A stretch of 64,000 nt of DNA from Microstegium vimineum. Its lineage: Eukaryota > Streptophyta > Magnoliopsida > Poales > Poaceae. The DNA is taken from assembly GCA_022036555.1 (NCBI GenBank), contig CM039132.1, positions 54,346,748 to 54,410,747 on the forward strand. The letters run 5' to 3'. The position numbers and the translations under genes were made by a program. The notes beneath the pieces were generated by a model. It had not been told where the DNA came from, made no database searches, and saw only the letters and a list, made by a program, of their open reading frames with translations. Shown here one piece after another: positions 13,208 to 24,977 of this stretch. How positions within the stretch are numbered: position 1 is the first letter of the stretch; the number at the start of each line of letters is the position of its first letter.

Positions 13208-16034
13208 CTAGACTGGAGGAGGAGATGCCGTTAGTTGGGCGCTCTGGCTCCTCTTTCTGATGATACAGGAGAGGAGGAGATGGAATCCCATGTAGGCCAG
13301 CACGGCTATGACCAGCAGCAACACATACACTGATGTCTTCCACCGCCTACTCGAGCCGGCTGCGTAGGCACCCAGGAGTCCAAGCAAATCCAGCACAATT
13401 GTCGTGTTCATCACCACAAGCCACCTCCTGCGCCATGTCCTGTTGTCAAACAGCTTCTCCTGTGGTATCAGCAGCAGCAGGATGACCACGACCGACGCCA
13501 TGAACGAGGTGGAGTTGCTGTAGAAGAAAGCCAGGTACCGGGGCCTCCTGTTGTCGTGCATCACCGGGTTGCCGGCCTCGTACCACCTTCCACTGCTCTG
13601 CCAAGCTCCTCCCGGTGGCTCTAGACCGGCCTGGTAGGTGACACTTGCCACAAGGATCCCTAGCAACATGAGGTACTTGCGGTTGGCATGTATGCTCTTC
13701 TTCTTCTTGGTGTCCCTGTCCTCCTCCTCTTGTGTGTTGGTCTCTATTGCTGCTGCTCTTTGTGGAGTTGTTCTGCTGCAGCCAGTGAACCAAAACACGA
13801 GGAACAATAGGGATATGCAGACAAGGACTACAGCTAGAAGCACGAAGATGTAGACGGATGTCTTGAGATGCTGCGTGCTTCCAGCGGCGTAGGCACCCAT
13901 GATGCTGAACATGCCAGCCGCCGTGCACACGGACAGCGCGTGGGTTCGTATGGCTGGCCTGTACACGTTTGGGTTCACTAGGACGATGATGAGCGCGATG
14001 GACAGCATGAAGCTCACCGAGTTGCAGTAGAAGAAGGCCTTGTACCGGCGCGGGAAGTTGTACAAGAGCACCGGGTCGCCGGCGGCGGCGGACTGGTGGT
14101 CGTCGTCGTCCTGGAGCAGGAAGCCGCCAGGGGGAGTGAGGCCGGCTTGGTAGGTGATGGTCGCCGCTAAGATGGCGAATAGGAGCAGCCGCTTGCGCGT
14201 CTTCTCCACCAACTCCGACTCCTTGTCGCTCTCGGTCCTCGTCGTGTGCGCCGTGGTGTCGTCGTCCAGCGTGATGAAGACGACATGGATGACGACGTAG
14301 ACAAGGACGGCGCCAGCCAACGCCATGGCGTGGATGGAGGTGTTCACGTCCCGGCAGCTCCCGGCCGCGTACGCGCCGATGAGGCCGAAGAGGTCCAGTA
14401 TCATGACCGCCTCCAGCACGTGGTGCCTGAGCAGAAGCTTCTTCTGGGCAAGGACGATGGCGACCAGGGACGCCACCAGGGCCACCGAGTTGCAGTAGAA
14501 GAACGCCTTGTACCGCCGAGGGTTCGTCGTCAGAAGGATCGGGTCGCCGGCGGTGTGGCCACTACTGTTGTCTTGCCACACGCCGCCTGGCGGGTCTAAC
14601 CCCGCTTGGTAGGTGATCGTCGCCGCCAGAGTGGCCAGCAGCAGGACAAGTGAGCGAGCCTTGTCTGCTGCTTTCTCCTTCTCTGTCTTGCCTTCCCTGA
14701 CGACCATCATTGCTTGTTGCGGCGTCACTGGTGTTGGTGCCGGTGTTGATGTCTCTTGCAACCATCTGGTACTGATTGCCCTTGTAACCATTAGGAGCAA
14801 AAGAAATCAGAACATTATTTCAACCTCAACATATATATATATACTGGTGTTGAACATTAGTATTAATTAATTACCTGAAAACATTTTTCATTTTTTCCCA
14901 TTTGGCGTGGATGTGATCAGCAACAAAGTAGAGGAACAAAATGTACACCAGAACGGCAGGGATGAGGCTGAACACGTAGACGGTGGTGTCGGTCTGCCTG
15001 CAGCTGCCGGCGTTGTATGCGCCGATGAGGCTGAAGAGCGCAACGACGATGAAGAAGTAGGCGTTCCTCTCGTGGAGCTTTCTGTTGAGAAGCACCACGA
15101 TGATGAGGAGTGACGCGACAAACGCCGTGGTGTTGAAACCGAAGAACACTGCCAGGCGCGTGCTGTGACGGTCCTTGAGGATGGCGTCGCCGGGGTCGTG
15201 CCCGGCGCCGGCGCTGTCCCAGAAGCCCCCCGGCGTGCTCAGCCCGGCCAAGTACGTGATGCTCACGGCGAACGTCGCCAGAAGCATCAGCACCTTGCGG
15301 AACCGATCCTTCGCCTTCTTCAGCACTTGTTGTTCTTCGACTTCGACATTGCTGCTGCTGTGAACAACGCTGGCGGAGCTGGAGAACTGGGGATTAATGC
15401 CGGGCACCACCGAAGCAAGCGCCGCCGCCGCCACCTCGACCGGGGCCGCCGGGCTGCGTGCGGCCACCACCATCTGGATGACAAGGTAGAAGAAGACGAC
15501 GCTCACAAGTAACGAGGAGTAGACGGTGGTGAACGTGTCCCGGCAGGTGCCGGCAGCGTATGCTGCCATGAGGCTGAGCAGGTCCACTACCATGGCGGCC
15601 TGCAGCGTCCGGACAGCGATCCATGGTCTCTGCGTGTACTGGACGACGATCTTGGAGCCGGAGTACTTGTCCTTGTTGTCGTCCACGTAGGCGAGGGTGA
15701 GGGTGATGACGATGACCACGAGCGACGCGGCGAACGCGGTGGCGTTGGAGTAGAAGAAGGCCAGGTACCGCTTGTAGTGGGTGTCCCGGATGATGGGGTC
15801 GCCGGCGATGTGGTGGCCGGCGGACGTGTCCTGCCAGACGTCCCCCGGCGGGCTGAACCCCGCGGCGTAGGTCACCGTGGCCACCAGTGAGGCCAGCAGC
15901 AGGATGTACTTGCGGAGCTCCAACGTGACTTCTTGTTTCTGATGCTGCTGCTGATTGGGAGGAGGAGGAGCATTTTGGGTATTGTTGTTGGGTGTTTGCT
16001 GATCGGTGATAGCAACAACCTCTTCTAGCGGCAT
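13208..16034 (-). CDS. Five-PGG-domain multi-pass membrane protein (about 910 aa)
   Basis: The gene has two exons: 16034-14875 and 14780-13208. The intron has GT-AG ends (minus-strand ttcag|gtaat and ttacaag|ggca), and joining the exons keeps one frame: 386 residues, one split Arg codon, then 523 residues. Five PGG domains start near residues 40, 246, 430, 580 and 753. Each begins with a hydrophobic helix running into a core such as TYQAGLEPPGG, followed by a segment like RYLAFFYSN and three more helices, giving about 20 membrane spans. The first domain has PGD instead of PGG. PGG domains usually follow ankyrin repeats in plant membrane proteins such as the ACD6/ITN1 group; no ankyrin repeat is seen here. 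The biochemical function is unknown; a defence or stress role would be inference from family. A solo LTR lies just downstream and a Helitron just upstream. Confidence 0.87.
14781..14874 (-). other. Intron of the PGG gene
   Basis: This is a 94-nt AT-rich intron with minus-strand GTAATTAATT at the donor and TGGTTACAAG at the acceptor. The phase matches on both sides (two bases of the Arg codon before, one after), which supports one gene rather than two neighbours. Confidence 0.8.
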
Positions 16035-16223
16035 GGTGCCTGCAGGAACGAACCTTCAGTTGCAATGTGGCAACCTCACAACTTCAACTAGTAGGGCATG
16101 ATGGTGTCTCAAATTCTCAATGCAAGCTCTCTCTGTTCTATAAGGCCGGGGGCACATGGTGCTAGCTGTTGGTCAGCATGGCAACGTGAGTACGTGACTT
16201 TAATTTAGTACTACGAGCCCTAA

Positions 16224-17324
16224 TCTATACCTATTAATAAAGAGACAAAATTTTAGCCTCTTTTTTTTTCGTCCATCCATTCTTTTGGTCCGGCTTTCTC
16301 TAACTGACTTCGTAAATGTGTCTTCTCTTTATATGACGTGCATATATATATGGAAGATTTCTTAAAATATTATGGAATTGTAAACAAGAAGGGGTCCTAA
16401 TCCAAATAGAACTATTCTATATCGTTCAGAGTCCGTTAGGTTCAGAGTTCGTTAATATCACCTTCAGTTTTTCCTAACATGGCTCGGCATGGCAGGTGGC
16501 GACCACAGCACAATAAGGCAAGGCAGGCAGTGCGGTGGGCAGCCACGTGGCTGCCGCAAAGGAAATCACGTGTCCCGACGACGCGATTCATCAAGGCTCC
16601 AACTCCAAGCTGCTTATAAATATAGTACGCATTGCACGTGCCTTGCACTGCACGCACCAAGGCGCAGCAGGTATCCAACAACGACGATCCATACATATGA
16701 TGGTGCATAGCAAGCGCGACATCAAGCCTGGGAGGGCGCATACTAAAGTGGCTGGCGACGATGAGATGCTGCCGGCTTCGTCGATGGCACCCTGCTTGAG
16801 GGCGGCAAGATCGCCGACTCACAGTCCATCGACCTCTTTGCCGCTGCCCGCCGTGTCGCCGACGCCCGACGCTGACGCCGACACCGACCCGTACTCATAG
16901 CAGCCGCAGCAGAAAGAACAACGAGTAGACGAGGGGACGATGACGACCAACAAGCAGAAGAACGTCATCACGGCGACGGAGTGGGAGCCCGTCGTCGACC
17001 TGCATGCGAGCGTGCCACTGGGCGTGGCGGAGGCGAACCCTGCTGCTGCAACGGCGACTGAGGAGCCGAGCCGCCGGCAGGGCGCCGGTGGACGTCATTT
17101 GGGAGTGGGGCACCCGACGGTAATAAGCGTGGGTTCTGTTTTGAACAAAGAAATTGTCACAGGGTTAAGTACCATGGTGTTGATATAAATTCGACTTACA
17201 TGTATTTGAACAAACTAAAATATGTCACATGACATTTTCTATGTTTGTTTTGTTGCACTGAGAAATTTATTGGTTTGAAAATATCTTTTCTAGACCTGTT
17301 GCAACGTACGGACATTTTTGCTAG
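16224..17324 (+). mobile_element. Non-autonomous Helitron with captured GC-rich segment
   Basis: The 5' end is TCTATACCTATTAATAAAG after an A. The 3' end reads GTTGCAACGTACGGAC, then TTTTTGCTAG, followed by T. This fits the Helitron rule of a 5' TC, a 3' hairpin, CTAG and insertion between A and T with no duplication. The hairpin is decayed (CTGT/ACGG with a wobble). The ends are AT-rich, but 16440-17110 is GC-rich and gene-like, which suggests a captured fragment. No Rep/helicase is present. The element starts 190 bp upstream of the PGG start codon. Confidence 0.72.
16544..16640 (+). promoter_or_regulatory. Promoter-like segment in the Helitron: G-boxes and TATA box
   Basis: CACGTG occurs at 16544-16549, 16567-16572 and 16635-16640, and a good TATA box, TATAAATA, at 16615-16622. 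The first two G-boxes lie 40-70 bp upstream of the TATA box, a common plant promoter layout for bZIP or bHLH factors. It points rightward, away from the PGG gene. Activity is inferred, not shown. Confidence 0.5.
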
Positions 17325-18299
17325 TAAACATAAAATATGACGATAGGCATCGTCAAGATGACCCTAATTGTAGGGAAGCTTCCTAATGTTATGGGAAATG
17401 CATATACATAGTGTGTATCCTCATAATCACGCGCAAACAGGATAGACTGTCTAGTCGTTTTGTTTGGCTGATGGGTGTGAAATGCTACGTGGACGACAAA
17501 GTTTACCCCACAATAAAAATTTGTATATTTTACGGTTACAAGGATCTCATGGTGTTGAGATCGTTTTTTTTATTTCCTTGATTAAATAAGAGTAATGCTA
17601 AACAGCACACGCGTGTTTTAACCCCAATGAACACATGATTTTTTATGTGTCTATGGCGTGTGGGGCGCGACCCCGATTGAAACACTCAGCCCAAACTCCT
17701 CCTGTCGGCCCCTTCCTGTGCTCTCTCTCTTACCAGCGACGGTGACATGCCCACGCGCCTCCCCGTGCCTGATCCAGCCATGGCAATGGCGGTAGCGGCG
17801 GATCCAACGGATCTAACGGCGGCGGCGGTGGATCCACCGGGTAGGCCTCCTCTTCTCTCATCTCTCTCTCCTCCTCCTGGATCTTCTTTCTAAAGTTTTG
17901 GCGAGCTCCCCTTGTCTTCTCCAACTCCGGCCGGGTATAGAATGGTCGGCCAGGGAAGGCAGGTAGGCTAGGTGGTGGGGATGGTCAATGGGCGATTTAG
18001 GGGATGAGCCGGCGGCGATAGGGGCGGTTGAGCCAGGTCAGGGCAGGGGAGGTTCGCTAGAGTTGGAGAAGATGGTGGCAGCGAGCTCACCAGAGGTGGA
18101 GAAGATGGTGGCAGTGGGGGTGGGGGGTGGTCGCCACAGATGCTAGAGTTATCCGAAGCTCCGGCGAGCTAAGTCCGTGGCCCTACCTCCCCAGAGCTCC
18201 GGCGAATCCTAGAGCCTATGGCGGGGCAGTGGTCGGCGGTGGGGCCGACGTCCTGCGGTGGCGCCTAGAAGTATAAGAAGAGTTGTTGGCCGTTACATC
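17325..18299. other. Spacer with a GC-rich low-complexity patch
   Basis: The first 300 bp are AT-rich. From 17690 to 18270 the DNA is GC-rich with 'ggcggc', 'ctctctc' and 'gtggggg' tracts and no frame with a recognisable domain. It may be a decayed first exon or a transposon-captured piece. The CACTA element inserted at its right edge. Confidence 0.4.
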
Positions 18300-18530
18300 C
18301 ACTACTACAGAATCGGCAATCACTGTCGGCCCATCACTGCCGGTTGTGTTTGGGCCAGCAGTGACGCCACATCACTACCGGTTCATGCTCTGACAGGCCC
18401 CCAATTATTGGGGGCAGGGCCAGAACCGGCAGTGAAACAGAAATCACTGCCGGTTCGTGGCTTGAACCAGCAGTGATGCCTCTCTGCCCTATCACTGCCG
18501 GTTCGTGGCTGGAACGGACAGTGAAACGTG
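18300..18530 (+). repeat. CACTA left subterminal repeats
   Basis: CACTGCCGGTT and its inverse AACCGGCAGTG occur repeatedly in both orientations. Such arrays are the binding sites of the DNA-binding transposase subunit in the En/Spm group. Confidence 0.8.
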
Positions 18531-18821
18531 TACAGTATAAAATATCTCGATCTCCTCTCCCTCCTCTGCCCCAACAGTACAGAACAGTGCGTGAGGAGCT
18601 CACTCTCTCCATTGTTGCGGCTGGTGGATTTCTTGATCTCCATTATTGGCTCCTCTTCACTCTTGGATGCTCAAATCTTCTAGCTCTTAGTTAGTAACAA
18701 GCATATTTGTTTAAAATTGTAGGTTTACATTGCTTTTGTGTGTAAATCCATAGTTTAGAGCTATACTATTTTTCATGATCAAGAAGAGGGTTGTTGCAAT
18801 TTGTGTCTATTTTTTCCTAGC

Positions 18822-19050
18822 TTTTAGATCCAAAATTAGTTTGAAAAATTGTAGCACTTTGTTTTTATTGGGTAATTATTGTCCAATCATTGAGTAGCTA
18901 GATTCGAAAGATTCGTCTCGAAAATTATGGATAAAATTTGTAATTAGTTATATTTTTTACTTACATTTAATACTCCATGCATGCATTTAAAGATTCGATG
19001 AGATGTGGAATAGATTCGGTGTTTTGGAATTTGGAAGGGAATTAAACAAG
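18822..19050 (+). mobile_element. Tourist-like MITE (family A) inside the CACTA
   Basis: It shares the ordered blocks TAGCACTTTG, AATTATTGTCCAA, GATTCGTCTCG, TAATACTCCATGCAT and GATTCGATG with the copies at 49.3, 50.2 and 51.5 kb. It lies between the left subterminal repeats and the coding region, where the transposon's leader or first intron would be. Confidence 0.65.
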
Positions 19051-19126
19051 TGCCTACATTGTTGTTCAAAAAGAGTATGCAATTAATGTTGTTTACGATG
19101 AAGCCTCCATTGTTATCTGTGCAGAC

Positions 19127-21430
19127 ATGGCTTGAGGGTGGATGTACGATTTGTCATGTACAGACCCACAGTACTTGACGGGCATCGACGATTTCATCAA
19201 GCAAGCTAGAGCCAATGCTGGAGACTCACATCTTGTATTCTGTCCATGCAAACACTGCAAGAATACGAGAAAATAGGGTGATGTGGAACATATACGTTTG
19301 CACTTGATCACAAGGGGGTTCATGAGGAACTACACGATTTGGACTTTGCATGGGAAGGTTGGTCAAAATGTTGCACAAGAAAGCAATGATGATGTGCTCA
19401 TGCCTACTGTATCCCTGAATGCATTATTGTCTGTTCATGATTACACAGAACATGTGCCTACCAATGATGATGTGTTTATGAATACATTAGCTGATGACAC
19501 AGAGGAAAATGGTGACATTTCACAGCTTCTACATGATGTGCATGAGGGATTTCTTAGTGCTTCACAGTTGAAAAAACTAGAGATCATGAGAAAGGATGCA
19601 AAAACACCATTGTATCCGACCTGCCCAATAAGCAAACTGGAAGCCAACATCATGCTATTGGAGTTCAAATCAACGAATGGGTTGAGTGATAAAGGTTTCG
19701 ATAACTTGTTAGATATACTACATAAACTGTTCCCGAAAGATACCGAGTTAGCAGAAAAGACTTACCTAGCCAAGCAAATGATTTGCCCAATTGGCCTCGA
19801 GGGTGAGCAAGACCCGTGGAGGGTTCCAGAAAGTGAGAAGGAACTAGTTTGGAACAAGCTCAGAGGGTATTTCACTTTCCCTAATGATTATGATGAGGCG
19901 ACAGTCAAAAAGAAGGCCAAGGAAATCATGGGTCACTCCTTCAAGAATTTCAAGGGAAAGTTGCACAAGCTTATCAAGGAGGAAAAATAAACGAATTTTG
20001 TGGGAGGTGAACTCAGCAAGCAGAGGGACTTCTGGGACGAGTTCAACGCTTACAAGCTATCCGAAGAGGCCAAGGCAGCAAGCGAAATAAATAAAGCAAA
20101 CTCGCTTAGGGCAAATAATCCTCACCGCCTAGGATCGCGTGGGTATGTAAGGTAGATTCCAGAATGGAAACCCTGAGTCGATGAACTAGCATGGAGCGGC
20201 GTTATGCCTCAGACAAGCGATTGGTAGCCTAGATCAGTGAACTACCTACTCGTAAGGGGGGCACAATACAATGCTGACGGGAGCCTTTCCGCCAGCGCTG
20301 AACCCATCACCGATCTCCTCCAGAAGATTTCCACGATCACTGAGGAAGTGCATAGAGGGGCCCGCAAGTCTGATAGAGAAAATGACGTGCTCACGCAGGC
20401 ACTTAGAAACAAGGAGCACCCCGGTCGCACTAGAGGAGACGGGGTAGTTCCTTGGGAGAAAGCATTTGAAGGTGAATCCGCTTCCTATAGGAGCCAGGCG
20501 AGGGCTAGAACGCAAAGAGAAGAGGAGTTCCAAAGGATGCGACAGGAGCTAGAACAGAGCATGGAAGCACGGATAGCTGCTCAAGTGGCGAGCGCTATGC
20601 AAACCATGTGTTCGAGTCAAGGGCCGCATGCAATCCCGACTTTGAATAGCCCAGTGCCCGGCAAGGGCCGCAGTAGATGTGGCTCAACCCCTATGCCTGA
20701 CGACGAAGAGGTCAATGCTCCTCATCCGGTGGACGACATCAAAGAACCTGTGAATGTCAGGTTGTACATCCGTCAGTAGTGGACCAAAGACAAAGTGGTG
20801 GTCGGACAAGCATTTCCTAGAGGAGAGAACAACATTCATGGCAAGCCAGTGCCACTCGGGTATGCCAGGGTCAGCATTGATAAGATCTTGGACAAGAAGT
20901 ACAATAAGATACATATTGATTTCCCAGTGGAGGAAGATAGGCCGCGTCTAGTTCATAACTTGGGCACTCATGTCGCCTGGCGCAAACGCTTCATCAAGCT
21001 AGATGAGCAGCCATCTTTAGATGATGAGGATGACAGTGAATCATCCTGGTCGCCTCCGCCAAGAGGTTTCTCTCCTCGTCAAGATTCACCGACACCTCCT
21101 CCACCGCCAAAGGAGATGACTCCTTCTCCACCGCCAAAGGAGAAGACTCCTCCACCGCCAAAGGAGAAGACTCCTCCTCCACCAGCTTCAAAGTCCTCAG
21201 GACTGGTATCTCGACGGCCTAGCGCTAGATCAGGTTCGACTTTGCAACAGAAGAGGTCATCAACTTCGGTTGGTAAAGATCCCAAGACGACTAGTAAGAG
21301 GCGGAAGCCAGCACCGACTAAGGATGATATTCTACGAGCTCAGATTGTAGAAAAGGCCGCCAAACTTGCCTTGTTTGAACGATTGGCTTATATACATGAG
21401 CACTTATCACAGAGCCAATTTGAAAGGTAA
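19127..21430 (+). pseudogene. CACTA transposase frame: TNP2 N-terminus fused to an En/Spm second protein (broken)
   Basis: One reading frame runs through this region with many stops. It opens like a transposase-associated N-terminus: ATG at 19127, then DPQYLTGIDDF, FCPCKHCKN and HIRLHLITRGFM. A TNP2-like piece follows (LSDKGFDNLLDILHKLFP, then AKQMICPIGLE), where the family normally begins its long catalytic region. That core is missing: the frame passes straight to GYFTFPNDY, KAKEIMGHSFKNFKGKL, WDEF and an acidic/Gln-rich coil, which resemble the smaller plant En/Spm (Ptta) protein. A Pro/Lys-rich tail ends it. Stops include TGA at 19133, TAG at 19274, TAA at 19988 and TAG at 20777. It looks like an internal deletion that joined two genes. 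It cannot mobilise itself. Confidence 0.8.
21095..21187 (+). repeat. Coding tandem repeat (Pro-Pro-Lys-Glu-Lys type)
   Basis: Four copies of a roughly 24-27-bp unit reading CCGCCAAAGGAGAAGACTCC encode PPPKEKTP-like repeats in the tail of the CACTA frame. Confidence 0.8.
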
Positions 21431-21489
21431 AGCAAAAAATAAGGGTAATCAACAAAGAGCTAGAGAATTACACACCAAAGATTTGCTAC

Positions 21490-22832
21490 AGATACAGAAC
21501 TTGTCCATGAACATGAACATAAGCATGGAGGAGGCCACAGATCTCTATTTTGGGAAAACCGAATTTCAAAACGCCACTGTTGTATACAAGTTTGAACTAG
21601 GCAAGCCTTTGGTCGCCATCCAACAAAAGTATAGAGAGTTGCCAACAAACATGCGACAGTTGCATGATTATTACATCATAGATAGTAACAGCAGCAAAGA
21701 CAAGATTGCAACCTTTGAAGTATGCATCCCTTCATATGTGGTTTTTAATCATCCTGATGAAGTTGTGCATACTATTTATTATGAAGACCTATTTCAACTC
21801 TTTCAACGGTGCTCGCTGGATGCGCAGATTATGATGTTATGGACTCTGTAAGTACCATACCCTACCAATGTTATAAGAAACTACGTGATCTGCATTTGAA
21901 TATATCCATGTTTATTTTATAGCAGTGCGGCAAAATTTTGCCTTAAAGAGCGAAAGAGCAATTTTGACTTCTTGGACCCCATCTTAGTAAATGAGACAAC
22001 ATGCAAAGCCGGTCTCACAGATCCCTATGTATCAGAAAGTTTGAAGATTGAGTTTGAAAGAATGTTCGCACTCTAGAAATCAAACGTACTGCTAACCTAC
22101 TACTGCGAGTATGTGTTCTCGACCCTTACTTAAGTGTTTTTTTTCTTGATATGTCATTCAATAACATGGACTTTGTGATTGCAGCAACCATTACGTCCTT
22201 GTAGATATAGGTCTTAAAGAATCAACTATCGAGGTGTGGGACTCAAGGAAGAAGCCACTTAATCTTATCGACCCCTGGTCACAGTGTTAAATAAGTAAGT
22301 GAACCCAATATCACAAAACTTTTCAATCACATATGATATTGTAATTAATGTCCTCAGCCTTCACACTTCATTTACATTGTCACATAGAATGAAAGCGTTA
22401 CATGATTGGAGAAATGTGGAGCCTAGGTGGCAAAAGAAATGAAGAGCCCCAATCAAAGTGGAGTATATGAAGGGGGTCAGGACCCTAGATCAACTAATGG
22501 GGAACAACGAATGCGGGTTCTATGTGATGTGGGCAATGCTTGCCTACTTTGGCGCAAAACTAGGAATCAGAGATGGCATGGTACGTATGCATCTCATTTT
22601 AATTCTATTGTTTTGTCTTACGTATGTGCATCTCAATATCATCTTGTATCAATTTACAGCGCAAAGAACAGAACCACAACGGTTGCTAGATTTTGAGATA
22701 AGAGGATTTCAAGAGGAGATAGCGGCTCTTATTCTGGACGAGATAGTGTACAGGGAAGGATCTTTAGTCATTGTGAAGAGTAAGAACTTCAAGAAGAACT
22801 ACGAAAAAGACCGCCTCGAAAGGCTATTGTAA
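21490..22832 (+). pseudogene. Ulp1-like (C48) cysteine protease gene carried by the CACTA
   Basis: The catalytic region is split over several exons with clear splice sites: donors at 21848 (gtaagt), about 22109 (gtatgt), about 22295 (gtaagt) and 22580 (gtacgt), with acceptors ending tatag, tgcag, catag and tacag. The exons carry the His motif NHYVLVDIG, the Asp motif EVWDSRK and the Cys motif NNECGFYVMWAML, in the order of the Ulp1/SENP family. This family removes SUMO or similar modifiers; the role inside plant transposons is unknown. In-frame stops in the unspliced exons (for instance TAG near 22075) suggest decay, though some may be intronic. It lies directly after the transposase frame on the same strand. 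Confidence 0.75.
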
Positions 22833-23049
22833 TGCGACAATTAGTTCAGTACTTTAAGTTTTGTTTGGATGTTTTGTAATTATTATAAATGTGTGATGGG
22901 TTTGTATTGTCGCTGGTCTACAACCACCTTCAATTCACATCGATATCAAATGGTTCGATAGCAAACACCTCCACGACCTCCCACCCCACCACCTCTACCA
23001 TAAACCCTAAACCCTAAACCCCAAATGAAAATAAAACAATTAATAAAAT

Positions 23050-23241
23050 GCAAATTAAAAAATAATATCACTACCGGTTCAATTAAAACCGATAGTGATA
23101 TGCCCACCTTCACTGTCGGTTGGTGTCACAAACCGGCAGTGATGACATGGCCTCATCACTGCCGAAGTGGTTGTGCCAGTTCAAAACCCGCCACTGAAGG
23201 GGGGTTTTGAACCGACACTGATTTGGTGTTCTGGTGTAGTG
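23050..23241 (-). repeat. CACTA right subterminal repeats
   Basis: The same CACTGCCGGTT-like motif recurs here (for example near 23070, 23115 and 23155), mirroring the left end and confirming that both ends belong to one element. Confidence 0.8.
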
Positions 23242-23803
23242 ATCTTCATCCTATGGTCCAAAAAATTGTGTGTTGGAACTGGTTGAAACACACGAAAGAC
23301 ACACAACCAAACTCTTAAATAAACTTCCCTTTTATCTCCGACGGACCCTTGTTTAGGGCACCCCATCCTACTTTCGAGTGTTAGTGGATAAGCTACCAAT
23401 GTAGACAATATATTGACATGGTACCAGCCGTATAAATGAAGAGAGATGATCAAAGTTTAACGAGAATGAAACTAGTATACATTTGTTTCCAATATATATG
23501 AGAGTTATTAAAATCGAGACATGATGGCCCGTATCCATACCAAAGGTAACCTCTAAAAGTCTTTGCAAACTCATCACACAGGTTAACTAGTTAGTTAGCC
23601 TAGAAATACCTAGGGGCTGGGTATTCTTCATGGGCTATCCCTCGATCAAGGCCCCAACAAGAAAAAACATGAGGTCTAGTACAACATGAGCTGGATATAT
23701 GCTTGTGTACAGGTGCAGGTTTTACATGAGAGTGAAGTGTAGGCGCAGGTTTTATATTCATCTATACATGCCTTTGCCAATACTGCAGGTTTTATATTCA
23801 TCT
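23242..23803. other. Spacer between CACTA and LTR element, with a short tandem repeat
   Basis: No gene is seen. A 40-bp unit starting gcaggttttatattcatct occurs at about 23744 and again, partly, at 23785-23803. The LTR element is inserted inside the second copy. Confidence 0.5.
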
Positions 23804-24977
23804 TGTTGACACAAAAAGCGTCAGGATCTGTGAACACCTCGGGCTTATACCCAAAACTCGGTTGTCCGAAGGCGTGCCAGTCGATTTGACCAGTTAATCG
23901 ACAAGGACGATAACTAGAACAAAATTTGAACGAGACAACGGCGATGCGCCCAGATGTCAAGGCTCAAACCTGATCAGGATAACTAGAGTAGAGCTGAACG
24001 AGACGACAGCGATACGCCCAGACGTCAAAGCTCAGATTGCTCAAAACACGGAACTTACAAAGGTTTGACGAAGGTCGATAAGATGCAGCCCATCGAAAAC
24101 TTGAAAGAACTCGTAGGTAAACTACATCTAATACGATAAAAGTAGAGTACTGGTAAAGTAGATAAAAAGGTAATTGATTGGTTGATATGCTTGGATCTAT
24201 TTTATACGCAGCCCTTGGGCACATATTTATACTCCCGCATGGAGAGTTGTACAAAGACATGAGTCGTATCTTTCCTAAAACAAACTCCTAACTTTAAGGA
24301 AAATGACTCGCGCAGGAGTCGGATCTAAAATAACAATATTTATTTTCCTAAACAAACACACCTATTTTAAAGGAAAACAAACGACTCATGTAACAGTCGG
24401 ACTCAAACTGCTATAATAATACTGGCATAAAACCACCAGTTTCCTTATGCCTCTCCCTCGATGAAAATTTTTCATCGGCAGATCCCTTCAATCCGCGACT
24501 TCCTTCTTTGGCCACCGGTAATCCTCTGCTGACATCAAGCGCTAAGTCACCCTGCACTCATCGGCACCCCATGCCCATCGGCATCGGCAATACTTTCCGA
24601 TCGGCAACCTTGTACTAGTAACTTGTCTTCACCAATCAATCCCTACCAGCAATCGGCATCTATAATTCTGGCGACAGCCATTCAACTCCTATCGGCAACA
24701 TCCGAAACCTCCAGCTTCCATCGGCAACATCTACCACTCATCAGCAACAACCTTTAGCTTTCATCGGCACTGACTTCTCATCGGCAAGCTGACCTTTGCC
24801 TTTATCAAGTCCTTCTGCCTCCATCGGCAACAAGTCTGTCTTCATCAGCAACATTCTTGCCTCTATCGGCAGTTTGACCGATAATATCCCGATGTCGATA
24901 AGGAACAGCAACCAGCCTCTTGCCGATCGGCACAATCCTTAAATTATATTGACACGTGCCAAAAAACGGTGTCAACA
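23804..24977 (-). repeat. 3' LTR of the gag-only element
   Basis: The 1174-bp repeat begins TGTTGACAC and ends GGTGTCAACA. It contains many 'atcggcaa' phrases. Its TATAAATA box on the minus strand is at 24231-24224. Confidence 0.9.

Larger units (their letters stand above)
18300..23241 (+). mobile_element. CACTA (En/Spm) element, complete ends, 4942 bp
   Basis: The element starts CACTACTACAGAA at 18300 and ends TTCTGGTGTAGTG at 23241, an imperfect 13-bp inverted repeat. The flanks are ATC at 18297-18299 and ATC at 23242-23244, the 3-bp target duplication typical of CACTA. Subterminal repeats on the theme ATCACTGCCGGTT lie within about 230 bp of the left end and 190 bp of the right. Inside are a damaged transposase-type frame and a Ulp1-like protease gene with introns, both on the plus strand. 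A Tourist-like MITE sits in the left leader. Confidence 0.93.

Noticed and set aside
23002..23022. Telomere-like CCCTAAACCCTAAACC inside the CACTA
   Set aside because: Only about two and a half units; such short tracts are common and do not show a telomere event.
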